A DNA stretch of 64,000 nucleotides from Bacillota bacterium (GTDB lineage Bacteria; Bacillota; Sulfobacillia; Sulfobacillales; Sulfobacillaceae): assembly GCA_023511625.1 (NCBI GenBank), contig JAIMBD010000001.1, positions 1-64,000 of the forward strand. The letters run 5' to 3'. The notes below the pieces were generated by a model. The model had not been told where the DNA came from, ran no database searches, and was given only the letters and a program-made list of their open reading frames with translations. How positions within the stretch are numbered: position 1 is the stretch's first letter; every line of letters begins with the position of its first letter. The translations under genes were made by a program, and so were the position numbers. Shown here one piece after another: positions 19,826 through 29,385 of this stretch.

Positions 19826-21276
19826 CTCCCCACCACGCCCTGGCGAATGGCCTGCGCCGCGCGCCGGATCCGGTCAAGACAGGCACCCGGCCCGAGTACC
19901 TCCATCAACTCGAAGAGCCCCGGCCCCACCGTGCGCCCGGTCACTGCCAACCGCACCGGGTGGATGATCTCTGCCCGCTTGACGCCCCACTCGCGGGCCA
20001 GTTCCTCGAACGCCTCGCCCAATGCAAGGGCCGTCCACGCCGCAGCCAAAGGCTGCAACCGTTCCGCCAAGGCCTCCAAGCGCTCGGCGGTGTCGGGATG
20101 CCGGAAGTATTTGGCGGCCCCTTCCAGGTCGTACCGTTCCGGGGCGCGGTAGAAGAAGGTCAGCTGGTCCGCCAGCTCCGCCAGCGTGCGCGCCCGTTCC
20201 CGGGTCAAGGCCACGGCCGCCGCAAGAGGCGGTCCTCCCCCCGGGTCCACCCCGGCCGCGGCGAGAAACGGGCCCAAGGCCTCGATCACCCGTTCCAGCG
20301 ACAGCCGCCGCAGGTACTGGGCGTTCATCCACTCCAGCTTCTTTTGGTCGTAGATGGCGGCTGTGTGCTGCACGCGCTGGAGGTCAAAGGCGGCCACTGC
20401 CTGCTCCAGGCTCATCAGCTCGTTTCCGTCCGGCGGCGACCAGCCCAAAAGGAGGAGATAATTGACCAGGGCTTCCGGCAGAATCCCCTGGGCCCGATAC
20501 TCCTCGACCGAGGTGGCTCCGTGGCGCTTGGACAACTTCGACCGGTCGGGAGCCAAAATCATGGGCACGTGGGCGTATTGGGGCAGGGCGAAGCCCAGGG
20601 CTTCGGCGACCAGGATCTGTTTGGGCGTGTTGGATAGGTGCTCCTCTCCGCGGATGACGTGGGTGATGGCCATGGCGTGATCGTCGACGGCCGCCGCGAA
20701 ATTGTAGACCGGCGTCCCATCGGTTTTGCACAGGACGAAGTCGTCGAGGACGGCGTGCTCGAATCGGACCGGACCGCGGATGAGGTCGTCGACCACCGTT
20801 GTCCCGCCCTCGGGCACCTTCAACCGCAACACCGAAGGGCGCCCGGCCCGCGCCGCCCGTTCCGTCGCCGAAAGATGCCGGCAGCGCCCGCTGTACCGGG
20901 GCGGTAGTCCCTGCGCCCGCTGGCGCTCACGCTCCGCTTGCAGCTCCTCGGGGGTGCAGTAGCAGCGATACGCCTTGCCTTCCGCCTCCAGTTGCTCGAG
21001 ATAGCGGCGGTACAAAGACAGCCGTTCCGATTGGCGGTACGGTCCAAAGTCGCCCCCCACATCAGGTCCCTCGTCCCAGGTCAAGCCCAGGCTCTTTAGC
21101 CCCGCCATCATGGCCGCCTCCGAGCCGGGGACCAGGCGCGTCTGGTCGGTGTCTTCTACCCGCAGCACGAACCGTCCCCTGTGGTGACGGGCGAAGAGAA
21201 AATTAAACAGCGCCGTTCGCGCCCCACCGATATGCAAGGCTCCGGTGGGGCTCGGCGCGTAACGGACTCGGACCAA
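19822..21276 (-). CDS. gltX: Glutamyl-tRNA synthetase
   Basis: The 484-residue class I synthetase has APSPTGALHIGGARTALF (HIGH region) and SKLSKRHG (KMSKS). Its length and C-terminal helical anticodon domain fit bacterial GluRS. The start is taken as TTG 21276 because GGGAGGGACGG lies just upstream and the protein then begins LVRVRYAPSPTG, as in homologues. A TTG seven codons earlier would put the ribosome site inside the gene. Whether it is discriminating or also charges tRNA-Gln cannot be told. Confidence 0.96.
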   Translation of the reverse strand: MVRVRYAPSPTGALHIGGARTALFNFLFARHHRGRFVLRVEDTDQTRLVPGSEAAMMAGLKSLGLTWDEGPDVGGDFGPYRQSERLSLYRRYLEQLEAEGKAYRCYCTPEELQAERERQRAQGLPPRYSGRCRHLSATERAARAGRPSVLRLKVPEGGTTVVDDLIRGPVRFEHAVLDDFVLCKTDGTPVYNFAAAVDDHAMAITHVIRGEEHLSNTPKQILVAEALGFALPQYAHVPMILAPDRSKLSKRHGATSVEEYRAQGILPEALVNYLLLLGWSPPDGNELMSLEQAVAAFDLQRVQHTAAIYDQKKLEWMNAQYLRRLSLERVIEALGPFLAAAGVDPGGGPPLAAAVALTRERARTLAELADQLTFFYRAPERYDLEGAAKYFRHPDTAERLEALAERLQPLAAAWTALALGEAFEELAREWGVKRAEIIHPVRLAVTGRTVGPGLFELMEVLGPGACLDRIRRAAQAIRQGVVGR

Positions 21277-21356
21277 GACCGTCCCTCCCGCGCGCAATTG
21301 CTTGCAGTAGTTTAACCAAGCGCTGGGAAGGGGTCAAGCCAAGCCCCGCGAGGCAC

Positions 21357-23321
21357 TCACGCCTCCTCCTGATACTGGGCCTTCAGCGCCTCCACCACTG
21401 CCGGGTCGGCCAGCGTGGTGGTGTCGCCGAGCGCTCGCCCCTCGGCGATGTCGCGCAGGAGCCGGCGCATGATCTTCCCGCTGCGGGTCTTCGGCAGTTC
21501 GGCGGCGAAAAACACGTCATCGGGTCGGGCAATGGCTCCGATCTTGCCGGCCACGTGCCGCCGCAGCGCCTCCTTCAGGCCGTCTTCGACGGCCACCCCC
21601 TCCTTGAGGGTCACAAACGCGGCAATCGCCTGACCTTTCAAATCATCGTGGCGACCGATGACCGCCGCCTCGGCCACAGCCGGGTGGTCGACCAAGGCCG
21701 ACTCCACCTCCATGGTGCCGATGCGATGCCCGCTGACGTTGATGACGTCGTCGACGCGACCCAGCAACCAGAAATACCCATCCTCGTCGCGCCGTGCCCC
21801 ATCGCCGGTAAAGTAGCGCCCAGGAAAGCGGCTCCAGTAGGTCTCGCGGTAGCGGCGGTCGTCGCCCCAGATGGTGCGCAACATCGACGGCCAGGGCCGG
21901 GTCAACACCAAAAAACCACCCGCTCCCGGCGGCACCGGGCGCCCTTGTTGATCCACCACCTCGGCCTCAATGCCGGGCAGGGGACGAGTGGCCGATCCCG
22001 GCTTGGTCTCCGTCAGTCCAGGTAGCGGTGCAATCATGATGGCGCCGGTTTCCGTCTGCCACCACGTGTCCACGATGGGCGTGCGCTTGCCCCCGATGTG
22101 TTCCCAGTACCACATCCACGCCTCGGGATTGATGGGCTCGCCCACCGACCCTAAAAGCCGCAAGCTAGAAAGGTCGTAGCGCGCCGGCCACTCGGGGCCC
22201 CAGCGCATGTGGGCGCGGATGGCCGTAGGAGCTGTGTAGAAAATGTTGACGCCGTAGCGCTCGATGATTTGCCAGTTCCGGCCGCGGTCCGGGAAGTCGG
22301 GTGCTCCTTCGTACATCACTACGGTGGCCCCGTTGGCCAAGGGGCCGTAGACGACGTAGCTGTGTCCGGTCACCCACCCGATGTCGGCCGCACACCAGTA
22401 GACGTCGCGCTCTTTGAGGTCGAACACCAGCCGGCAGGTGGTCTCCACGCCTGTGAGGTATCCGCCCGTGCTGTGCACGATGCCCTTCGGCTTGCCGGTA
22501 GTGCCGGAGGTGTACAAGATGAAGAGCGGCGCCTCGCTATCCATGGGCTCGGGGTCGCACACGGCCGACTCCGCCGCAAGCCACTCCTCCCAGTCCCGAT
22601 CCCGTCCGGGCGAAAACCTCGCGCCGGCAGCTTCACCGACTCGCCGCACCACCACCACGTGCTTGACGCTCGGAGCCCCTTCGAGCGCCAAGTCGACCTG
22701 TGCCTTGAGCGGGACCACGCTGCCCCGGCGCCATCCGCCGTCGGCCGTCAACACCACCTCGGAGCGGGCGTCATTGATGCGGTCGCGCAGCGCCTCGGCG
22801 CTGAAGCCGCCGAACACCACGCTGTGCACGGCCCCGATGCGCGCACAGGCCAGCATGGCGATGGGCAATTGCGGAATCATGCCCATGTAGATGGTAACCC
22901 GATCCCCCGCCCGCACCCCGAGCCGCTTGAGCCCGTTGGCACACCGCGCCACCTCGCGCTGAAGCTGTCCGTAGGTCAGGATGCGCTGGTCCCCTGGTTC
23001 TCCCTCCCAGATGATGGCCGCCTTGTTGCGGCGTTCACCCTCGGCGTGTCGGTCGACGCAGTTGTAGGCGGCGTTCAGCTGTCCGCCCAAAAACCACTGG
23101 GCGTGCGGCTCCTCCCAGCGCAAAACCTGCTCAAACGGGCGAAACCAGGCCAAGCGGCGGGCCTGCTCGGCCCAGTATCCTTCCGGGTCGCGCCGCGCCC
23201 ACTCGTAGATGGCCGGGTCGCGCGCGTTGGCCGTGCGGGCGAACGTGGGGTCCGGCGGAAAGCGCCGCGTCTCTTGCAGTAACGCCTCGAGCTCGCGCTG
23301 CCCCGGTTCCGACGATGCCAT
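21357..23321 (-). CDS. acsA: Acetyl-CoA synthetase (AMP-forming)
   Basis: The 654-residue enzyme activates acetate with ATP and CoA. It has the full-length Acs architecture: [11 protein letters not shown] phosphate loop, [22 protein letters not shown] and the C-terminal [11 protein letters not shown]. The Lys in this last motif is the site of regulatory acetylation in this family. It lies 80 bp upstream of gltX on the same strand. Confidence 0.96.
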   Translation of the reverse strand: MASSEPGQRELEALLQETRRFPPDPTFARTANARDPAIYEWARRDPEGYWAEQARRLAWFRPFEQVLRWEEPHAQWFLGGQLNAAYNCVDRHAEGERRNKAAIIWEGEPGDQRILTYGQLQREVARCANGLKRLGVRAGDRVTIYMGMIPQLPIAMLACARIGAVHSVVFGGFSAEALRDRINDARSEVVLTADGGWRRGSVVPLKAQVDLALEGAPSVKHVVVVRRVGEAAGARFSPGRDRDWEEWLAAESAVCDPEPMDSEAPLFILYTSGTTGKPKGIVHSTGGYLTGVETTCRLVFDLKERDVYWCAADIGWVTGHSYVVYGPLANGATVVMYEGAPDFPDRGRNWQIIERYGVNIFYTAPTAIRAHMRWGPEWPARYDLSSLRLLGSVGEPINPEAWMWYWEHIGGKRTPIVDTWWQTETGAIMIAPLPGLTETKPGSATRPLPGIEAEVVDQQGRPVPPGAGGFLVLTRPWPSMLRTIWGDDRRYRETYWSRFPGRYFTGDGARRDEDGYFWLLGRVDDVINVSGHRIGTMEVESALVDHPAVAEAAVIGRHDDLKGQAIAAFVTLKEGVAVEDGLKEALRRHVAGKIGAIARPDDVFFAAELPKTRSGKIMRRLLRDIAEGRALGDTTTLADPAVVEALKAQYQEEA

Positions 23322-23427
23322 TACCAGTCCCTCCCCTAAAGATCGCGGGCGCCGAACACCGAGGGCCGGTTGCCTCCCCGGCGCCCGATCCCCCGGCCTG
23401 TCCCCCGAATTTTCTGGCCGTGGCTAG

Positions 23428-23436
23428 ATGATACCA
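23428..23436 (-). promoter_or_regulatory. Extended -10 promoter of acsA
   Basis: The minus strand reads TGG-TATCAT here, an extended -10 element about 105 bp before the acsA start; no good -35 is seen. The 23322-23709 interval contains no gene. Near 23660-23700 it holds a short run of repeated GCCACAGGAA and GCAGGAA units ahead of the DUF2892 gene. Confidence 0.4.
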
Positions 23437-23709
23437 TACCGATGCCCGTTGCGGCGGCCGCCTCGCCGTCATCGGCGCCGGTCCGAAGGTGTCTTCCCTA
23501 TACCCCCGACCGTACCTGAAAAAGGAGCCAAACGGCGCTAGGCGCTTTGGGCCCGGCGCAGTACGGTGACATCGGAATCACCGGCCCCGCGCACACTGAA
23601 GGACATCCGGCCCGCTGCCCGACGGGGCGAGGGGCCCTCTGCCCCCAGGAATAAAGCCACAGGAATAGGGCCACAGGAAGCAGGAAGCAGGAAGAAGGAG
23701 GGAACCAGC

Positions 23710-23916
23710 ATGCGTTACGTCAACGAAAGCGCAACCGACCGGATCGCCCGCATCGTGGTCGGCGCAGTGGTTTTAGGGTTGGGCATCTTTGCCGGCGTCC
23801 CTTGGGCTTGGCTGTGGGATGTAGTGGGAGCCCTGTTGCTGGCCACCGGCCTGAGCGGGTTCTGCCTGGTCTACCGCCTGTTCGGCATCGACACCGCGCA
23901 CCGCTCCCGGATTTGA
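23710..23916 (+). CDS. DUF2892 small membrane protein
   Basis: The 68-residue protein MRYVNESATDRIARI... has two hydrophobic segments (about 14-33 and 36-54) and ends with FCLVYRLFGIDT. This is the DUF2892 (YgaP transmembrane-like) pattern with the typical GxCxxYxxxGI core. It is probably an inner-membrane protein linked to sulfur transfer in some families, but here it stands alone. The ATG follows AAGAAGGAGGG. Confidence 0.8.
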   Translation: MRYVNESATDRIARIVVGAVVLGLGIFAGVPWAWLWDVVGALLLATGLSGFCLVYRLFGIDTAHRSRI

Positions 23917-23927
23917 GGGCGTAGTGG

Positions 23928-24188
23928 TCAAAGCCCCAGTTTCAGCACCAGCAACAGCCCAAATCCGGGGAGCCCCAACAGACCGACCGTGGCGGCGGTC
24001 ACTGGGTTGACGCCCACCGCCAATCCCTGCCGGGCCAAAAGATGGTCCCACAACAACAGGCCGACCGCCGCCAGGGCCGAGCTCCCCAGCCAGCGCCCTA
24101 AAAACCGCACAAAGCGCGGGGCCGACGGGCCCAAAGCCAGGAGCACTGCCGCCCCGGCCGCCAACGCCAGGCCTTCTCCCCAGGGCAT
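23928..24188 (-). CDS. bofA: BofA-family protein (pro-sigma-K processing inhibitor)
   Basis: The 86-residue membrane protein ends NPVTAATVGLLGLPGFGLL, the conserved BofA C-terminus, after two hydrophobic segments. In Bacillus BofA holds the SpoIVFB protease inactive until the sigma-K checkpoint. The ATG at 24188 follows ACGGAGGG and gives the family length (87 in B. subtilis). A GTG 11 codons upstream lacks a ribosome site. It lies downstream of recR as in other spore-formers, but here two extra genes intervene. Confidence 0.85.
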   Translation of the reverse strand: MPWGEGLALAAGAAVLLALGPSAPRFVRFLGRWLGSSALAAVGLLLWDHLLARQGLAVGVNPVTAATVGLLGLPGFGLLLVLKLGL

Positions 24189-24264
24189 CCTGCCATCCCT
24201 CCGTCTCGGGCGCTCCGCCACTCGATGGCTATGCGCCGCGCCCCGGGTTCAGACCGGCGGACAG

Positions 24265-25404
24265 TCAGTAGCCGTTGCCGGGATAACTCCAGAGATGGTG
24301 GCCGATGGGGTTGGAACCGCCGGGCACGACGCCGGCCGGCAAGAGATCCAGCCCGTCGGGGATGTTGAGGTATCCGGGGGCATTGCCGGGAACCCCCGTG
24401 TGGCCGTATTGCCAAACGATGCGATCGGTGCGGGGGTCGATGACGATGACCCGGTCGTTGTAGTCGTCGTTGAGCAGCACCAAGCCGTTAGGTAGTTGCA
24501 CGGCCAACGAGGGGTGGTTCAGCCGACCCGGGCCTGCCGTCACGTAGTACCGCCATAGGACCTTACCCGTCGGACTCATGATCACCACGCCGCCGGGGTT
24601 GGTGTAGAAGGCGCAGATGATGTTGCCGCTGGGCGTGAAATTGGCGTCGCTGGGGTAGTAGAAGGGTGCCGGGAAGTGCACCGTCCACTCGGGCACGCCT
24701 TGGCGGTTGAGCAGGATGGCATCGTCGCCCCCGATTTGGGTCACCAGCATCCCCCCGTGGGGAGCAGGAAAATCGCCATTGGGCGCGGCGTAGGTGGTGG
24801 GGGGATCGGCCCGATACACCCCAGTCTGGCCGTACTGGCGGAAGATGGCCTTGGTCGATCGCCGGATGAAGAGAATGCGCTGATTTTTGATGTCGGCCAC
24901 GGTGATGTAGGGGCCGCCCGGGCCGTCGAAGAGAAAGGCGTCGTCTGGCGTATTGAGATACCCCGGCGCCCAACCAGCCACTCCGGGGTGTCCGTACTTC
25001 CACACCACTTGGCGCGTCTTGAAATTGATGATGGCGATGGTGTTGTTGTCCTCTTCGTTGGTGATGATCTCGTCAAAATGGGGGCCGAAAAAGACGTCGT
25101 CGTCATCGTATAGCGGCGAGGGGTGACCCGGCGGCGGGAACTGCCACACGATGCGCTTGCCGGGCGTGACCAGGAGGATGCGGTTGTTGTGAGAATCGGC
25201 GATGAGCAGATCTCCTGGCAAAATGGCGCTGGCGTGGTGGCTGCCCCACGGCAAGGCAGTGGTCTTCGCAGGGGTGGGCATCCGAGCCGACGGCGCCGCC
25301 GGGTGGGGAGCCGGGCGAGCGCCCCCCGAGGCCGCCCCGCAACCTGCGACGACTGCCGCCACCGCCAACACCCCTAAGGCCCGCCGCCATCTTTCACCTG
25401 CCAC
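24265..25404 (-). CDS. Lipoprotein with beta-propeller (NHL/PQQ-like repeats)
   Basis: The 379-residue protein has a lipoprotein signal peptide with lipobox VVAGC near residue 25 and then a low-complexity Pro/Ala linker. A propeller follows, built of repeats with patterns such as GDLLIADSHNNRILLVTP, RIVWQFPPPGHPSPL, RQVVWKYGHPGVAG and RIVWQYGHTGVPG. The first and last blades are nearly identical in motif, which closes the ring. The start at GTG 25404 follows GGGGAGGGAAGGCC. The function is unknown; it would be anchored outside the membrane. It interrupts the recR-bofA pair. Confidence 0.75.
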   Translation of the reverse strand: MAGERWRRALGVLAVAAVVAGCGAASGGARPAPHPAAPSARMPTPAKTTALPWGSHHASAILPGDLLIADSHNNRILLVTPGKRIVWQFPPPGHPSPLYDDDDVFFGPHFDEIITNEEDNNTIAIINFKTRQVVWKYGHPGVAGWAPGYLNTPDDAFLFDGPGGPYITVADIKNQRILFIRRSTKAIFRQYGQTGVYRADPPTTYAAPNGDFPAPHGGMLVTQIGGDDAILLNRQGVPEWTVHFPAPFYYPSDANFTPSGNIICAFYTNPGGVVIMSPTGKVLWRYYVTAGPGRLNHPSLAVQLPNGLVLLNDDYNDRVIVIDPRTDRIVWQYGHTGVPGNAPGYLNIPDGLDLLPAGVVPGGSNPIGHHLWSYPGNGY

Positions 25405-25481
25405 GGCCTTCCCTCCCCAAGTGCGCGCTGCTTGTCCCATTATACCGAAGTGCGGGTAGAGCGGCGCCGCTGCCGGCGGCA

Positions 25482-26330
25482 TCAAGCCGGAGAGCACTGG
25501 GGACGGAAGTCTTTGGGCGCCGCCAGAAACCAGCCGGCGATGCGTTCCGCCACCTCGCGGCTGCGGTCCACGCACAGAGCGTGCAGGCCTCCCGCTAGGA
25601 CCTCGGCGCGGCAGTCCGGCCAACGCGTCGCCAATCGCAGCGTTTCCTCGTGATCGACCACGACATCAGACTCGGGAACCAACATCAAGGTGGGGGCTGC
25701 CGGCGGCTCGAGCTGCGCCAGCCGGTCTTGGGCTTCCAAGAGGGCAGCGAAGAAGCCGAGGCTGTAGCGGCGGCACAGGAGGGGATCGCGCCGCACCAGC
25801 TCCTCGATGTCCGGATGAGCCGTCACGCCGCGCAGGCCGGCCGGGATGGGGGGCCTCAAGCGCGGCCAAAGTTCGGCCGCCGCGCGCACAAGCCCCCTCG
25901 CCCAGGGGGCCATCGAGACCCTCAGGCGCACCGCCGGCGAGACCAGCACCAAACCCCCGGGCCGCCGGTGCGAGGGCAGGTGGTGGAACGCCAAGGCCGC
26001 CACGACGGCGCCGTAGCTTTCGCCGCCCAAAATCCAGGGCGCATGGGCCGGCACCTCCGCCTCGACCACCCGCAGCACGTCGGTGACGTGCTGGTCGACG
26101 GCCCTGAGATGACCGCGTTCCCCATCGGACCGCCCGTGGCCCGAGAGGTCCGGCAGCCAACAGCAAAAGCCTCGTTCAGCCAACCCCACGGCTAAGGGCA
26201 GGTAGTACTCTGAGTGCACCATAGAGCCGTGGAGGAAGACCACGCCGGCCCGGGGCGCCTCCGGCGCCACCCAGCGCACGAAGACGGCCGGGTCCCCTGC
26301 GCCTCCCAACAGGTGGGCATCCAGTTGCAT
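25482..26330 (-). CDS. Alpha/beta hydrolase (monoacylglycerol lipase-like)
   Basis: The 282-residue protein has the alpha/beta-hydrolase oxyanion segment FLHGSMVHSEYY, the LPDLSGHGRSDG loop, the nucleophile elbow GGESYGA, an acid in VPESDVVVD and the His in GGLHALCVD. This is a serine hydrolase of the lysophospholipase/monoacylglycerol lipase group, without a signal peptide. The ATG at 26330 follows GGGAGGGG. It sits between recR and the propeller lipoprotein, outside the usual gene order. Confidence 0.82.
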   Translation of the reverse strand: MQLDAHLLGGAGDPAVFVRWVAPEAPRAGVVFLHGSMVHSEYYLPLAVGLAERGFCCWLPDLSGHGRSDGERGHLRAVDQHVTDVLRVVEAEVPAHAPWILGGESYGAVVAALAFHHLPSHRRPGGLVLVSPAVRLRVSMAPWARGLVRAAAELWPRLRPPIPAGLRGVTAHPDIEELVRRDPLLCRRYSLGFFAALLEAQDRLAQLEPPAAPTLMLVPESDVVVDHEETLRLATRWPDCRAEVLAGGLHALCVDRSREVAERIAGWFLAAPKDFRPQCSPA

Positions 26331-26392
26331 GCCACCCCTCCCGACAGAAGCTTGCCCCGTTTGGCTTCCCTCCATCGGTCTGGGCACCGGCA

Positions 26393-26986
26393 CTAGATCT
26401 CTTGCCGTCCTTCAAAGGCCTTCAACAACGTGGCCTCATCGGTGTAATCGAGATCACCGCCCATGGGAATCCCGCGGGCAATGCGCGTCACCTTGACACC
26501 GCGAGGCTGAAACAGGCGGGCGAGGTACAGAGCCGTGGCCTCGCCCTCCAGCGAAGACCCGGTGGCGATGCACAGCTCCGCCACGGCCTCGCGCGCCACC
26601 CGGTCCACCAATTCGTTGACGCGCAGTCGTTCCGGCCCGATCCCTTCCATGGGCGAGATGGTGCCGTGCAAAACGTGGTAGCGCCCCCGATACTCGCGGG
26701 TGCGCTCCATCGCGATCACGTCCTTAGGATGCTCCACCACCATCACCAATTTGGGGTCCCGCGCCGGATTGCGGCAGATCTGGCAGGGGTCGATGTCCGT
26801 AAAGTTGAAACACACCGAGCAGTAGCGCACCGTCTCGCGAGCCCTGACCACCGCATCGGCCAGCGCGCGGGACAACTCCGGCGGCTCGGCGAGCAGGAAA
26901 AAGGCCAGGCGCTGCGCCGTTTTGGGCCCGATGCCGGGCAGGCGTCCTAGCTGGTCGATCAAAGCTTGGATGGAGGCCGGATACAT
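26393..26986 (-). CDS. recR: Recombination mediator RecR
   Basis: The 197-residue protein has the N-terminal helix-hairpin-helix LGRLPGIGPKTAQRLA, a four-cysteine zinc site CSVCFNFTDIDPCQIC and a Toprim domain (VVEHPKDVIAMER, ATGSSLEGEATALYLA). It acts with RecF/RecO in loading RecA on single-strand gaps. It follows ybaB by 9 bp in the dnaX-ybaB-recR order. Confidence 0.97.
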   Translation of the reverse strand: MYPASIQALIDQLGRLPGIGPKTAQRLAFFLLAEPPELSRALADAVVRARETVRYCSVCFNFTDIDPCQICRNPARDPKLVMVVEHPKDVIAMERTREYRGRYHVLHGTISPMEGIGPERLRVNELVDRVAREAVAELCIATGSSLEGEATALYLARLFQPRGVKVTRIARGIPMGGDLDYTDEATLLKAFEGRQEI

Positions 26987-26995
26987 GGCTGTGCG

Positions 26996-27325
26996 TCAAA
27001 ACCCGCCCGGCATCCCCGGCAGCTGGAGTTGCCCGGTCACGGCTCCCAGCCGCTCCGACGCCAAGGCCTGGACCCGCTTTTGCCCTTCCCGCACCACGGC
27101 CAAGATCAGGTCCTGCAACATCTCCACGTCGTTGGGATCGACCGCTTCGGGCGCGATGGTGATGGACTGCATCTCCCCATGGCCGTTGAAGGTGGCCTTG
27201 ACCACGCCCCCCGACTCCACCTCCACCGTCTCCCGCTTCAGCTCCTCCTGCACGCGGGCCACATCGGCTTGCATCTTCTGCACCTGCTTCATCATCCGCT
27301 GCATGTCCTTCATGTTGAACCCCAC
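26996..27325 (-). CDS. ybaB: Nucleoid-associated protein YbaB/EbfC family
   Basis: The 109-residue protein is the standard YbaB/EbfC fold: KDMQRMMKQVQKMQADV helix, then VKATFNGHGEMQSITI strands and a Pro/Gly/Met tail QLQLPGMPGGF. It binds DNA as a dimer. GTG 27325 is preferred because GGGGAGGGGAATGCGCC precedes it; the ATG four codons later is an alternative. It is the middle gene of dnaX-ybaB-recR. Confidence 0.93.
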   Translation of the reverse strand: MGFNMKDMQRMMKQVQKMQADVARVQEELKRETVEVESGGVVKATFNGHGEMQSITIAPEAVDPNDVEMLQDLILAVVREGQKRVQALASERLGAVTGQLQLPGMPGGF

Positions 27326-27366
27326 GGCGCATTCCCCTCCCCTGCGCTGGCCCAAGGGCCACGGCG

Positions 27367-28887
27367 TCACTCCTCAAATCCGATCAGCCGCACCTCGTCG
27401 CCCAGCATCTGGCGAATCCGGCGCTTGACCTCTGCCCGGTCCTCGCTGGCCGCCGGTTTGGCCGCAGGACCCGTGGTCACCCGATACCGCACCGCCGGCC
27501 CGTAGACCTGGCGGAGCGCCTCTTCGAACACCGGTTTCAAGTCGCTGCGCTGAAGCCGTGCCTTCAGCCCTTCGAACGGAAAGCACAGCACCAAACCGTC
27601 CGGCGCCTCCTCCACCCGTGCCTGCTGCAGCAGCACATACAGCCAGCGCCGCTCCCGAACCCGCTGCATCACCTCTGGCCACCGCGGCGCCAAGGGACCG
27701 GCAGGCTCTGGCTCTTGGGGGGGTTCGGCCGCTTGGGCCCGGGGCTCCGCCCGCTCGGCGGCTAAAGACGGCACCTCCGCCTGTGGGGCAGACGCTTGGG
27801 CTCCTATCCGGCGCTGGACCCAAAACAGCGCCAACTCCGCCACCAGCAAGGGAGGGAAGCCGCCGCGCAAGCGGCCTTCGGCCTCGGCCAGGGTCTCCAG
27901 GGCTAAGAGCCACGCCTCCGCGTCCAGATCGGGCCGGAGGCGCTCGGCCCACGGGCCGAGCCAGCGCCGACGGTACGGCGGAAAGGCCTCGGGGCCCACC
28001 TCTCGCCACACCATCACGTCCCGCAGCAACTGGGCCATCTCGCGCAAGACCAGGCGCACTTCGGCCCCTTCATGGTACGCAGCCTCCAGGGCCTGCGCCA
28101 CCGCCGCTGGACTCGGGCCGGTGACCGCCTCCCACAGGCGCCCAAGCCGCCCGCGGTCGAGACTGCCTACCAACGGCCGCACGGCCTCTGCGGTCAACGG
28201 CTCGACGGCCCCCACCACCTGGTCGGCCAGGCTCAGGGCGTCGCGCAAGGCGCCGTCGGCCGCTTCGGCCAAGACCTCGAGCGCTTCCGGTTCGAACGCC
28301 ACCCCTTCTTGAGTGAGGACACGTGCCAGTTGCTCGGCAATCTGCACCGGGCTCAGGCGGTGAAACTCGTAGCGCTGGCAGCGGGAGACCACCGTCACCG
28401 GCAGCTTCTGCGGCTCGGTGGTGGCGAGGATGAAGAGAACGTGGGGAGGCGGCTCCTCCAAGGTCTTGAGCAACGCGTTGAACGCGTCCGCCGACAGCAT
28501 GTGGACCTCGTCGATGATGTAGACCTTGGTGGAGCCCTGTACCGGCTGGTGCGCAAGCCGCTCTTTGAGGTCGCGAATCTCGTCGATGCCGCGGTTGGAC
28601 GCGGCGTCGATCTCAACGATGTCCAAATGGCGCCCGGCTTCGGCGGCTTGACAAGAGGGGCACGCGCCACAGGGCTCCCCGCCCACGGGGTGGGCGCAGT
28701 TGGCAGCCTGGGCCAAAATCCGGGCCACGCTGGTCTTCCCGGTCCCCCGGGGCCCCGAAAACAGATAGGCATGGGTCAAGCGTCCCTGGGCCACCGCCGC
28801 CCGCAGGATGTCCACCGTGCGCTCTTGCCCCACCACCTCGGCGAACCGCTGCGGTCGATAGCGACGGTACAACGCTTGCCGCGCCAT
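27367..28887 (-). CDS. dnaX: DNA polymerase III subunit gamma/tau
   Basis: The 506-residue clamp-loader ATPase has Walker A GPRGTGKTS, a four-Cys zinc module (CAHPVGGEPCGACPSC) and DEVH in the Walker B region IIDEVHMLS. It also has the SRC sensor (VVSRCQRYEF) and a shortened tau-like C-terminal part. It loads the sliding clamp at the replication fork. It follows the SRP RNA gene, as in Bacillus. Confidence 0.96.
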   Translation of the reverse strand: MARQALYRRYRPQRFAEVVGQERTVDILRAAVAQGRLTHAYLFSGPRGTGKTSVARILAQAANCAHPVGGEPCGACPSCQAAEAGRHLDIVEIDAASNRGIDEIRDLKERLAHQPVQGSTKVYIIDEVHMLSADAFNALLKTLEEPPPHVLFILATTEPQKLPVTVVSRCQRYEFHRLSPVQIAEQLARVLTQEGVAFEPEALEVLAEAADGALRDALSLADQVVGAVEPLTAEAVRPLVGSLDRGRLGRLWEAVTGPSPAAVAQALEAAYHEGAEVRLVLREMAQLLRDVMVWREVGPEAFPPYRRRWLGPWAERLRPDLDAEAWLLALETLAEAEGRLRGGFPPLLVAELALFWVQRRIGAQASAPQAEVPSLAAERAEPRAQAAEPPQEPEPAGPLAPRWPEVMQRVRERRWLYVLLQQARVEEAPDGLVLCFPFEGLKARLQRSDLKPVFEEALRQVYGPAVRYRVTTGPAAKPAASEDRAEVKRRIRQMLGDEVRLIGFEE

Positions 28888-28923
28888 GCCCGCCTCCTTG
28901 CCGTCTTTGCCTCAGGCCAAAGG

Positions 28924-29036
28924 GCTGCACCGACTAGGCCGACCCACGGCGCCACGGCCGATCCGCTTACCGCTGCTCCCTCCCGGGCCTGACGGGGTTC
29001 ACGGGGACCGCCCGCGTGGGACCCAGTCGATGCAGC
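28924..29036 (-). ncRNA. ffs: Signal recognition particle RNA, small bacterial type (4.5S)
   Basis: The minus strand holds the SRP core CGTCAGGCCCGGGAGG followed by GAGCAGCGGTAAGCG. Helix 8 is closed by a GGGA tetraloop in place of the usual GGAA (still GNRA). The ends pair as GCTGCATCGACT with AGTCGGTGCAGC, giving about 113 nt. The Alu domain of the Bacillus-type large RNA is missing. The position between dnaX and tadA is the conserved Bacillota one. Confidence 0.9.
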
Positions 29037-29101
29037 TCCGCGGCCTTTGGCGAACACTCCGACGTTCGGGCCGCACCCGACCGAACTTAAAAAGACAAAA
29101 A

Positions 29102-29195
29102 TGGCGGAGGAGGAGGGATTCGAACCCTCGAGGCAGGTTTTGTCCCGCCAACACGCTTTCCAGGCGTGCGCCTTAAGCCGCTCGGCCACCCCTCC
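29102..29195 (-). tRNA. tRNA-Ser (anticodon GGA)
   Basis: The minus strand gives a class II tRNA with acceptor GGAGGGG/CTCCTCC, discriminator G, encoded CCA, anticodon loop CTGGAAA and a long variable arm. It reads UCC/UCU. Confidence 0.95.
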
Positions 29196-29256
29196 GGGAA
29201 TCGTCTTGCCATCCAAAAAGCCGCCGCGTTTTGGGCGCGCGCTCGCACAACGACAA

Positions 29257-29352
29257 TGGCGGAGAGGGTGGGATTCGAACCCACGAGGCGGCGTTTTGGA
29301 CCGCCTACCCGATTTCGAGTCGGGCTCCTTCGGCCAGCTCAGACACCTCTCC
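29257..29352 (-). tRNA. tRNA-Ser (anticodon CGA)
   Basis: The minus strand gives a class II tRNA with acceptor GGAGAGG/CCTCTCC, anticodon loop CTCGAAA, a long variable arm and encoded CCA. It reads UCG. It lies 61 bp upstream of tRNA-Ser(GGA) in the same orientation. Confidence 0.95.
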
Positions 29353-29385
29353 GCATACTCCTTGAAGGCCGCTGGGGAAATCGCC

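Noticed and set aside
23655-23705. Short tandem repeats GCCACAGGAA / GCAGGAA as a CRISPR or VNTR
   Set aside because: Only two or three imperfect units with no spacers; probably slippage in a purine-rich ribosome-site region.
28924-29352. tRNA-Sec among the long-variable-arm tRNAs
   Set aside because: Both class II tRNAs have serine anticodons GGA and CGA and normal acceptor lengths; neither has TCA.
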